Assembly: GCA_035529715.1 (NCBI GenBank)
Contig: DATKWF010000078.1
Location: 1 to 8,149, forward strand
From: DATKWF01 sp035529715
GTDB taxonomy: Bacteria > Chloroflexota > Dehalococcoidia > Dehalococcoidales > RBG-16-60-22
Length of the DNA: 8,149 bases
Direction of reading: 5' to 3'
The position numbers and the translations under genes were made by a program. Within the stretch, counting starts at the first letter, position 1. Each line of letters begins with the position of its first letter. Shown here in pieces: positions 1-4,797 of the stretch. Under the pieces are notes generated by a model. It was not told where the DNA came from and searched no databases. It was given only the letters and a program-made list of their open reading frames with translations.

Positions 1-21
1 TTAAGCCGCTCCTCAAACATG

Positions 22-53
22 TTTATCCCCTTCTTCCCTGCTCATAGGGAAGA
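22..53 (-). repeat. Possible degenerate partial copy of the intergenic hairpin repeat
   Basis: An 8-bp perfect inverted repeat, TCTTCCCT at 32-39 and AGGGAAGA at 46-53 with a 6-base loop, is preceded by TTTATCCCC. Read on the minus strand this is a CTTCCC hairpin followed by AAGGGGATA, the same order as in the right half of the clearer repeats at 69-151 and 1809-1890. It would then lie head-to-head with the 69-151 copy. The match is short, so membership of the family is a guess. The rest of positions 1-68 shows no supportable gene. Confidence 0.3.
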
Positions 54-68
54 TGCCACGGGAGAGTT

Positions 69-151
69 AAAGAGAGGCAGAGCCTCTCTTTTATAATCAT
101 TCCCCCTTCCCCTCTATAAGGGGAAGGGGGACAAAGGGGGATAGGGTCACC
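69..151 (+). repeat. Intergenic double-hairpin repeat, copy A
   Basis: Two hairpins in series. The first has arms AAAGAGAGGC (69-78) and GCCTCTCTTT (82-91) with a 3-base loop, and runs into TTTTATAATC, so it resembles a rho-independent terminator. The second has 12-bp perfect arms CCCCCTTCCCCT (102-113) and AGGGGAAGGGGG (119-130) around a 5-base loop. A tail ending in GGGGATAGGGTCACC (137-151) follows. The same order of parts recurs at 1809-1890, and inverted copies occur at 1569-1741 and 8111-8149, so this is a dispersed family. It lies just upstream of the M16 promoter and may end transcription coming from the left. Confidence 0.75.
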
Positions 152-206
152 AAACAAAAATGCAGAGAAGGTGAGGACTAATAAAGGATCACCCAGATAA
201 CTTGAA

Positions 207-235
207 TTGACACTGATTGCGGATAACGTTAGAAT
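207..235 (+). promoter_or_regulatory. Sigma-70-type promoter of the M16 peptidase
   Basis: TTGACA at 207-212 and TAGAAT at 230-235 are separated by exactly 17 bases. Transcription would begin near 242, leaving a leader of about 26 bases. That leader contains the ribosome binding site AAAGAGGTGG at 254-263, four bases before the TTG start at 268. This site decides the start codon, since no ATG is nearby in frame. Confidence 0.75.
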
Positions 236-267
236 TTCAACCGATACCATATTAAAGAGGTGGACCA

Positions 268-1530
268 TTGTATCAGAAGACTACGCTGGATAACGGCTTG
301 CGCCTGGTTACCGCCAACATGCCCCATACTCACTCGGTAGCCATTGGCTTTTTTATTGGCGCCGGCTCCAGATATGAGGCTGACGCCCATGCCGGCATTT
401 CTCACTTTATTGAGCACCTCTGTTTCAGGGGTACATCAGAGCGACCAACCTCCAGGGAAATTTCCACAGCTATAGAAGGAGTTGGTGGTATCCTTAACGG
501 GGGCACTGACAAAGAACTGACTGTTTACTGGTGCAAGGTGGCTAAACCTCACTTCCACCTTGCCCTTGAGGTACTGGTGGACATGCTCCTTAATTCCAGA
601 TTTGACCCGGCGGACATAGAGAAAGAGCGCCAGGTTATCATTGAAGAGATTCACATGTCCAACGATTCTCCCTCACAGCGCGTGGGCATGCTTATTGATG
701 AGCTGCTATGGCCGCAGCACCCCCTGGGACGTGATATCGCCGGCAGCAAGGAATCGGTAAATGCTATCAGCAGAGACATGCTGTCTGGTTACCTGTCCGG
801 TCATTATCAGCCCGGCAATACCGTAATTTCCGTTGCCGGTGATATCCAGCAACCGGGAGTGGTAAGTGCCGTTAACCAGGCTCTGAGTAACTGGAGCAAT
901 CAGCAACCACATCCCGAATACCCGGCTTACCGGGAAAACATGTTTAAGCGACTGCAAATTGAAGAGCGGGATACCGAACAGGTGCAGTTGTGCCTGGCGT
1001 TACCCGGCTTGCCGCTCCTTCACCCCAAGCGTTTTGCCCTTGATTTACTTAATGTTATCCTCGGTGAAGGTATGAGCAGTCGCTTATTTACCGAAATTCG
1101 CGATAAGCTGGGACTTGCCTACAGCATCAGTAGCTTTGTCGACCATTTCTCCGATACCGGTTCAATTATCATCTCCGCCGGTGTGGAGACGAAAAATCTG
1201 CGAGCCACCGCCAGGGCAATCTTGCAGCAACTTTCCTGGCTTAAAGAATCAATTCCTGAATCTGAACTGACCAAAGCCAAGGAATTCTCCAAGGGTCGCT
1301 TGCTGTTGCGCATGGAGGATAGCCGCAGTGTTGCCGGCTGGATGGGGGGACAGGAAATTCTCACCGGACGCATCTTGAACATTGACCAGGTGATATCGCT
1401 TGTTGATGCCGTTACCACGGAGGAAGTGCAGCAGTTAGGCCGGGAGTTACTGGTGGGCAGTCAACTCCGTCTGGCGGTAGTTGGTCCGGTTCCGTCCGAT
1501 GAGCCTCTGGAAGAACTACTAAAACTGTGA
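268..1530 (+). CDS. M16 family zinc metallopeptidase (mitochondrial processing peptidase-like)
   Basis: This is a predicted zinc endopeptidase of the pitrilysin/MPP clan with 420 residues, the usual size of the single-chain M16B members that work as dimers. The inverted zinc motif HFIEH is at residues 46-50, and the third ligand Glu is E126 or E127 in ERQVIIEE, about 76 residues later as the family requires. The C-terminal half has the second M16 domain with SRLF (271-274) and GLAYS (282-286), which carries the substrate-binding Arg/Tyr pair typical of active subunits. Both halves are present, so the protein should be catalytically competent. There is no signal peptide, so it is probably cytoplasmic. 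The start is TTG at 268, supported by a strong ribosome binding site and a well-placed promoter. The gene is monocistronic within the window and converges on groEL. The physiological substrate cannot be told from sequence. Confidence 0.93.
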   Translation: MYQKTTLDNGLRLVTANMPHTHSVAIGFFIGAGSRYEADAHAGISHFIEHLCFRGTSERPTSREISTAIEGVGGILNGGTDKELTVYWCKVAKPHFHLALEVLVDMLLNSRFDPADIEKERQVIIEEIHMSNDSPSQRVGMLIDELLWPQHPLGRDIAGSKESVNAISRDMLSGYLSGHYQPGNTVISVAGDIQQPGVVSAVNQALSNWSNQQPHPEYPAYRENMFKRLQIEERDTEQVQLCLALPGLPLLHPKRFALDLLNVILGEGMSSRLFTEIRDKLGLAYSISSFVDHFSDTGSIIISAGVETKNLRATARAILQQLSWLKESIPESELTKAKEFSKGRLLLRMEDSRSVAGWMGGQEILTGRILNIDQVISLVDAVTTEEVQQLGRELLVGSQLRLAVVGPVPSDEPLEELLKL

Positions 1531-1549
1531 GATAGTTCGACTATCTCAC
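1527..1549 (+). terminator. Hairpin overlapping the M16 peptidase stop codon
   Basis: Perfect 10-bp arms GTGAGATAGT (1527-1536) and ACTATCTCAC (1540-1549) enclose a TCG loop. The TGA stop (1528-1530) lies inside the left arm. The following bases are CCCCCTTTAGATTTTTATT, so the T-run begins about 10 bases after the stem. That makes it a weak intrinsic terminator, or a 3' end stabiliser rather than a terminator. Confidence 0.5.
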
Positions 1550-1568
1550 CCCCTTTAGATTTTTATTA

Positions 1569-1741
1569 GGTAACCCTCCCCCTTTATCCCCCTCTCCTTC
1601 TGCCTGACGTGTCATTGCGAGCCGAAGGCGAAGCAATCTTGTCTTTATCTTTTGGTTTGCTTCGTCGCTCTGCTCCTCGCAATGACTTTTATGCTCCAGG
1701 AGAGGGGGAAGAAAATTAAAAGAGAGACTTCGCCTCTCTTT
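1569..1741 (-). repeat. Intergenic double-hairpin repeat, copy C (inverted and interrupted)
   Basis: Read on the minus strand this is the same element as copies A and B. A short hairpin comes first (AAAGAGAG at 1734-1741 pairing with 1719-1726). The polypyrimidine/purine hairpin follows, and the tail ends in GGTTACC (1569-1575). The large hairpin has perfect 11-bp arms, CCCCCTCTCCT at 1588-1598 and AGGAGAGGGGG at 1698-1708. The arms are 99 bases apart instead of 3-5, because a second repeat lies between them (1611-1686). No clear target-site duplication is visible. Its position after the M16 gene would allow it to act in termination. Confidence 0.7.
1611..1686. mobile_element. MITE-like palindromic element of the ATTGCGAG type
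   Basis: A 76-bp element with perfect 11-bp terminal inverted repeats, GTCATTGCGAG (1611-1621) and CTCGCAATGAC (1676-1686). An inner inverted repeat, CGAAGCAA (1629-1636) and TTGCTTCG (1657-1664), lets nearly the whole unit fold. Sequences of the form GTCATTGCGAG...GAAGCAATC are widely dispersed as short repeats in several bacterial phyla. It has no coding capacity, so any movement would need a transposase in trans. It sits exactly in the loop of copy C of the larger repeat. Confidence 0.7.
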
Positions 1742-1742
1742 G

Positions 1743-1813
1743 ACTCTGCTTACTTTGGACTAATGGGTGTCTGAGATTAACTCTGCTTATCCTAGATTGA
1801 GGGGCGTCTAAGA
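1743..1813. repeat. Degenerate direct repeat, two units at a 37-bp period
   Basis: ACTCTGCTTA occurs exactly at 1743-1752 and 1780-1789. Aligning the next 24 bases of each unit gives 15 further matches, including a shared GGG-GTCT-AGA pattern at the right end. The unit therefore repeats at a 37-bp period with about 25 of 34 positions conserved. The second unit runs directly into the first hairpin of repeat copy B. It fills the gap between the oppositely oriented copies C and B. No function is evident. Confidence 0.45.
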
Positions 1814-1890
1814 GGGGCGTCAGCCCCTCTTTTTTATAATCTTCCCCTTCCCCTTATCAAGGGGAAGGGGACACAGGGGATAGGGTCACC
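1809..1890 (+). repeat. Intergenic double-hairpin repeat, copy B
   Basis: The first hairpin has arms AAGAGGGGC (1810-1818) and GCCCCTCTT (1823-1831) with loop GTCA. A run of Ts and ATAATC follow. The second has perfect 12-bp arms CCCCTTCCCCTT (1844-1855) and AAGGGGAAGGGG (1859-1870) around ATC, then ACACAGGGGATAGGGTCACC. Order and spacing match copy A almost base for base, while the stem bases of the first hairpin differ in a compensated way (GAGAGGC against GAGGGGC). That points to selection for the fold. It lies in the gene-free space between two convergent genes, about 145 bases past the groEL stop. Confidence 0.75.
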
Positions 1891-1960
1891 TTGCAAGACC
1901 TGCGGGGCCAGGAGAAATTGGTTATAGTTAAGGGACGGCGTCTCTCTAAAACTTCCTGTA

Positions 1961-2000
1961 TATAAAAGATAGCCGCAGTCTTAAAGGCCACGGCTATCTT
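1961..2000 (-). terminator. Rho-independent terminator of groESL
   Basis: On the minus strand, 10-bp arms AAGATAGCCG (from 2000 to 1991) and CGGCTATCTT (1975 to 1966) enclose a 15-base loop. They run into TTTTATATA. It starts 36 bases past the groEL stop codon and is the natural end of the operon transcript. Confidence 0.75.
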
Positions 2001-2035
2001 GGCTAACTGTTTGCTACAGACATAAGTGGTTAATC

Positions 2036-3655
2036 TTACATTCCGTAGTCCATGCCGCCACCCGGCATTGGTGGCATCTTCTCCTTTTCCGGTATGTCGG
2101 TGACCAGTGACTCTGTAATCAGGACCATATTGGCAACACTGGCTGCATTTTGCAGGGCAGTCCTTACTACCTTGGTCGGGTCAATAATTCCCTTTTTCAC
2201 CATGTCACCGAAGCTATCGGCGGCGGCATCATAGCCGGAGCCGACCGGGCTCTTCTTTACCGCGTCAACTATAACCGAACCGTCCTTGCCAGCATTGATG
2301 GCAATCCACCGAATCGGCTCCTCTATTGCCTTCCGGACAACATCAACGCCGGTTGCCTCGTCTCCTTTGACATCCAGTTTGTCCAGAACGGAAAGCGAGT
2401 TTAGCAAAGCGACGCCACCACCGGGGAGAATACCTTCTTCTACGGCTGCCCGGGTGGCTGATAACGCATCCTCAACGCGGTGTTTCTTTTCCTTGAGCTC
2501 AACCTCCGTAGCCGCGCCCACCTTAACTACCGCCACCCCGCCGACCAGTTTGGCCTGCCTCTCCTGGAGCTTCTCGCGGTCAAAATCAGAGGTGGTCTCC
2601 TCTATCTGGGCCTTAATCTGCTTGATTCGTGCCTTGATATCCTCTTCCGAGCCCTTACCTTCAATAATTGTCGTCTTGTCCTTATCCGAGGTCACCCGGC
2701 GTGCCCGACCCAGGTCTTCCACGGTAACCGAGTCCAGCTTGCGCCCTACCTCCTCAGAAATCACCTTGCCACCGGTAAGGATTGCCAGGTCTTCCAGCAT
2801 TGCCTTACGCCGGTCGCCAAAGCCGGGAGCCTTGACTGCCAGAATATTGATAGTGCCCCGTAGCTTATTGACCACCAGGGTGGCCAGGGCCTCACCATCC
2901 ACGTCCTCGGCGACAACAAGCAGGTTCTTTGATACCTGCAGTATCTTTTCCAGAGCCGGCAAGAGGTCGGATACCGATGAGATTTTCTTATCGGTAATCA
3001 GAATATAGGGGTCCTCTATTACCGTTTCCATTCGCTCGGGATTGGTGATGAAATAGGGGCTGATGTAGCCGCGGTCAAATTGCATCCCCTCTACATATTC
3101 TGTCTCATATTTAATACCCTTGGACTCCTCGACGGTGATTACCCCGTCTTTGCCTACCTTGTCCATCACCTCGGCAATCAGGTCACCAATCTCGCGGTCA
3201 ACGGCAGTGATGGTAGCTACCTGGGCAATCTGTTCCTTATCCTTTATTTCGGTAGATGCCTTTTGCAGCTCTTCGATGATGGCATTAGTTGCCTTCTCAA
3301 TGCCTTTTTTCAGTTCCATTGGTTCAGCGCCGGCGGCTACATTCTTAAAGCCACCGGTGATGATGGCGTGAGCCAGAATGGTTGAAGTAGTGGTGCCGTC
3401 GCCGCAAGCATCGTTGGTCTTACTGGCGGCTTCCTTAACCAGCTGCACCCCCATATTTTCAAAGGGGTCGGGAAGCTCGATATCTTTGGCAATGGTGACC
3501 CCATCATCAATTACTGATGGTGCCCCCCATTTTTTATCCAGCGCCACACAGTGGCCCTTGGGGCCCAGGGTTACTTTAACCACATCTGCCAGAGCATCTA
3601 TTCCCTTTTTCAGAGACTGTCTTGCCTCTTCACCGAACTTAATTTGTTTTGCCAT
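2036..3655 (-). CDS. groEL: Chaperonin GroEL (60 kDa, Hsp60)
   Basis: This is the ATP-driven folding chamber subunit, expected as a double heptameric ring in the cytoplasm with GroES as its lid. It has 539 residues, within the normal range. The ATP-site motif GDGTTT is at 85-90 with Asp86, the GPKG loop at 31-34, the catalytic Asp equivalent D396 in EDALSATRAA, and the family signature AAVEEGILPGGG at 403-414. The C-terminal tail MPGGGMDYGM is the usual Gly/Met tail. The ATG at 3655 is preceded by AGGAGGAGAG, 20 bases after groES. The window shows no other chaperonin gene. The positions usually Arg-Asn after GPKG are His35-Cys36, and Asp50 precedes the conserved Asp51 where E. coli has Lys. 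These may be lineage features, since the rest is fully conserved. Confidence 0.98.
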   Translation of the reverse strand: MAKQIKFGEEARQSLKKGIDALADVVKVTLGPKGHCVALDKKWGAPSVIDDGVTIAKDIELPDPFENMGVQLVKEAASKTNDACGDGTTTSTILAHAIITGGFKNVAAGAEPMELKKGIEKATNAIIEELQKASTEIKDKEQIAQVATITAVDREIGDLIAEVMDKVGKDGVITVEESKGIKYETEYVEGMQFDRGYISPYFITNPERMETVIEDPYILITDKKISSVSDLLPALEKILQVSKNLLVVAEDVDGEALATLVVNKLRGTINILAVKAPGFGDRRKAMLEDLAILTGGKVISEEVGRKLDSVTVEDLGRARRVTSDKDKTTIIEGKGSEEDIKARIKQIKAQIEETTSDFDREKLQERQAKLVGGVAVVKVGAATEVELKEKKHRVEDALSATRAAVEEGILPGGGVALLNSLSVLDKLDVKGDEATGVDVVRKAIEEPIRWIAINAGKDGSVIVDAVKKSPVGSGYDAAADSFGDMVKKGIIDPTKVVRTALQNAASVANMVLITESLVTDIPEKEKMPPMPGGGMDYGM

Positions 3656-3675
3656 TTTTCCTCTCCTCCTGTTTT

Positions 3676-3972
3676 TTACTTGGCTTTTTTAGCCAAAACG
3701 TCGCTTTCACGTAAAATCACCAGCTCTTCGTCATCAACCTTAATCTCAGTGCCCCCATACTTGGCATAAATTACCCTGTCACCAACCTTGATATCCATTG
3801 CTATCCGCTTACCGTCCTCCGACAGACGGCCGGGACCGACAGCAATAACTTCTCCCTCCTGGGGTTTCTCTTTGGCTGTATCCGGTAAGTAGATGCCGGT
3901 CTTGGTTTTTTCTTCTCTCTCAATAGGTTTGACCACCAGCCGGTCAGCCAACGGTTGCAGTTTTACCGCCAT
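3676..3972 (-). CDS. groES: Co-chaperonin GroES (10 kDa, Hsp10)
   Basis: This is the heptameric lid that closes the GroEL cavity and sets its folding cycle. It has 98 residues, the normal size. The N-terminal strand LQPLADRLVVKP and the mobile loop (about 17-34), with the hydrophobic tripeptide IYL at 27-29 that docks on GroEL, are both clear. The roof region GPGRLSEDGKR and C-terminal YGGTEIKVDDEELVILRESDVLA are also typical. The ATG at 3972 has the ribosome binding site AAGGAGG a few bases upstream. It is the first gene of the operon and lies about 45 bases past the CIRCE operator, so both chaperonin genes share heat-shock control. Confidence 0.98.
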   Translation of the reverse strand: MAVKLQPLADRLVVKPIEREEKTKTGIYLPDTAKEKPQEGEVIAVGPGRLSEDGKRIAMDIKVGDRVIYAKYGGTEIKVDDEELVILRESDVLAKKAK

Positions 3973-4017
3973 TTCTATCCTCCTTCTTCAGATAAATTAA
4001 ACTACTGGTTTCAATTT

Positions 4018-4046
4018 GTTAGCACTCTCGCCCTGAGAGTGCTAAC
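4018..4046 (-). promoter_or_regulatory. CIRCE operator (HrcA binding site) of groESL
   Basis: The core TTAGCACTC (4019-4027), nine bases, GAGTGCTAA (4037-4045) is an exact match to the CIRCE consensus. The palindrome extends to 12 perfect base pairs, GTTAGCACTCTC (4018-4029) and GAGAGTGCTAAC (4035-4046), leaving a 5-base loop. It sits at the predicted transcription start, where bound HrcA would block the promoter. It would also be part of the groES leader RNA. No hrcA gene lies in the window, so it must be elsewhere in the genome. Confidence 0.97.
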
Positions 4047-4052
4047 ATTCCT

Positions 4053-4081
4053 ATAATAACGCAAACGGAAATTAATCGCAA
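4053..4081 (-). promoter_or_regulatory. Vegetative promoter of groES-groEL
   Basis: On the minus strand, TTGCGA (4081 to 4076) and TATTAT (4058 to 4053) are separated by exactly 17 bases. The start point falls near 4046, the upstream edge of CIRCE. This is the usual arrangement of a sigma-70 promoter repressed by HrcA rather than one using a heat-shock sigma factor. Confidence 0.8.
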
Positions 4082-4229
4082 CTCAATAAATAACCACTTA
4101 CTGCCAGTCTCAGCTAATGGGAGTCATTCTGCAACCTATATTATCATATTTCCTACGCAAAAAGCTACTTTTTCAGCAAATATATCCCTGTACGTATATG
4201 TTGTCCCTGCACTGGAGTGGCTGCTGACT

Positions 4230-4258
4230 TTGACAGCTAACACTAAAGCGTGTAGAAT
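4230..4258 (+). promoter_or_regulatory. Promoter P1 of the XRE regulator
   Basis: TTGACA (4230-4235) and TAGAAT (4253-4258) are 17 bases apart. The expected start of transcription, about seven bases past the -10 box, is at or next to the GTG start codon at 4265. The message therefore appears leaderless. The box layout is identical to that of P2 at 4513-4541. Confidence 0.75.
4239..4254 (+). promoter_or_regulatory. Candidate operator O1 inside P1 (degenerate)
   Basis: AACACT (4239-4244), four bases, CGTGTA (4249-4254). The right half is identical to the right half of O2 (4532-4537), and the left half matches O2 at four of six positions. As in O2, the last two bases are the first two of the -10 box. 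This suggests weaker autoregulation by the encoded regulator. It is an inference from geometry and similarity. Confidence 0.5.
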
Positions 4259-4264
4259 CTGGTT

Positions 4265-4516
4265 GTGAAAAATCAGTACCAGGCGAAGAAAGATAAGTGG
4301 GATAGACGGCACATACAGGCGCTGAGGTACCATATGGGTTTGACCCAGCGTGGGCTGGCCGATAGGCTCGGCACACGCCAGCAGACGATAAGCGAGTGGG
4401 AAACCGGAATGTACAGACCCCGGGGTGCCTCAGCCACTCTTCTGTCAATTGTTGCCGAACAGGCCAAGTTCAGATATGAGGCCGTCCCCTTCAAAGAAAA
4501 GACGAAGAAGCCTTGA
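4265..4516 (+). CDS. Small XRE-family helix-turn-helix regulator, probably autoregulatory
   Basis: This is an 83-residue DNA-binding protein consisting of little more than one Cro/C1-type HTH domain. Helix 1 is about 16-24, helix 2 TQRGLADRLG at 27-36, and the recognition helix TRQQTISEWETG at 37-48, followed by RPRGASATLLSIVAEQA. The C-terminus is Lys-rich (KEKTKKP). Such proteins bind palindromes as dimers. The GTG at 4265 is chosen because an in-frame TAG at 4253-4255 blocks longer forms and helix 1 needs residues before Met24. No Shine-Dalgarno precedes it, and the promoter places the transcript start at the codon itself. The alternative ATG at 4334 would remove helix 1. Its TGA stop lies inside the -35 box of the next promoter. 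Neighbouring operators O1 and O2 suggest that it controls itself and the following genes. Confidence 0.85.
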   Translation: MKNQYQAKKDKWDRRHIQALRYHMGLTQRGLADRLGTRQQTISEWETGMYRPRGASATLLSIVAEQAKFRYEAVPFKEKTKKP

Positions 4517-4541
4517 CTATTTACACGGTTACGTGTATAAT
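4513..4541 (+). promoter_or_regulatory. Promoter P2, driving the DUF72 remnant and DUF2851 gene
   Basis: TTGACT (4513-4518) and a perfect TATAAT (4536-4541) are separated by 17 bases. The -35 box contains the TGA stop of the XRE gene (4514-4516). Transcription would start near 4548, about 45 bases before the ATG at 4593. It is the strongest-looking promoter in the window by match to consensus. Confidence 0.85.
4522..4537 (+). promoter_or_regulatory. Operator O2, inverted repeat inside P2
   Basis: A perfect 6-bp inverted repeat, TACACG (4522-4527) and CGTGTA (4532-4537) around GTTA, fills the spacer and covers the first two bases of the -10 box. A protein bound here would exclude RNA polymerase. 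The small XRE protein encoded immediately upstream is the obvious candidate, because a similar site lies in its own promoter at the same register. Confidence 0.65.
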
Positions 4542-4592
4542 ACTAAAATCTCATTTAGTATCCAGTTGAGAACATGCTGGGTAAGGTATTGG

Positions 4593-4781
4593 ATGGTCAA
4601 GGTCGGTTGCTGTGGTTTCTCCGCTATTATGAGACACTACTTCTCACAGTTCCTGTTGGTTGAGGTTCAACAGACTTTTTGCCGGCTTCCCCAGGATAGA
4701 GAAAGCCATGTCTGGTTAGACAATATTACCATGTATGATGATGCCTTGAGGTTTGCTGAATCAATTCGTGAAAGAGGTTAA
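4593..4781 (+). pseudogene. DUF72 family gene with a large internal deletion
   Basis: The 62-residue reading frame looks like the two ends of a DUF72 protein joined in frame. Residues 1-35 (VGCCGF, then VEVQQTF at 23-29 and RLPQ at 31-34) resemble the first strand and the EVQQTFY-LP motif of DUF72 TIM-barrel proteins. Residues about 40-58 (WLDNITMYDDALRF) resemble the final strand and helix, where family members read like FNN-MYEDA-RF. Family members are normally about 240-290 residues, so roughly three quarters is missing and the barrel cannot form. The join lies near residues 35-40. The ATG at 4593 is preceded by TAAGG. It could still make a short peptide. Its stop lies 16 bases before the DUF2851 start, so it now acts as the first frame of that transcript. 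Assignment rests on recalled family motifs. Confidence 0.7.
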
Positions 4782-4797
4782 TCAGGAGTAATGATAT

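Noticed and set aside
1..20. Possible minus-strand gene beginning ATG at 20-18 (MFEERL...), or a plus-strand gene ending at TAA 2-4
   Set aside because: Only six codons are inside the window and neither option has a decisive ribosome binding site or homology, so no gene can be supported.
1569..1890. CRISPR-like array in the repeat-rich space between the M16 and groEL genes
   Set aside because: The repeats differ in length, orientation and sequence and are hairpin elements. There are no regular spacers and no cas genes.
2286..3008. Long open frame of 240 codons on the plus strand opposite groEL
   Set aside because: It is the antisense shadow of a highly conserved gene, rich in Ser/Arg/Thr from reverse-complement codons, with no domain.
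4159..4173. AAAAAG-CTA-CTTTTT inverted repeat upstream of P1
   Set aside because: The six base pairs are almost all A-T in an A+T-rich spacer, too weak to call a terminator or operator.
4173..4448. Minus-strand open frames across the XRE gene
   Set aside because: They have no ribosome binding site or recognisable motif, and they overlap a plus-strand gene with a clear HTH domain.
4425..4592. N-terminal extension of the DUF72 remnant frame back to 4425
   Set aside because: This part overlaps the XRE gene and promoter P2 in another frame and has no family similarity. The DUF72-like sequence begins at the ATG at 4593.
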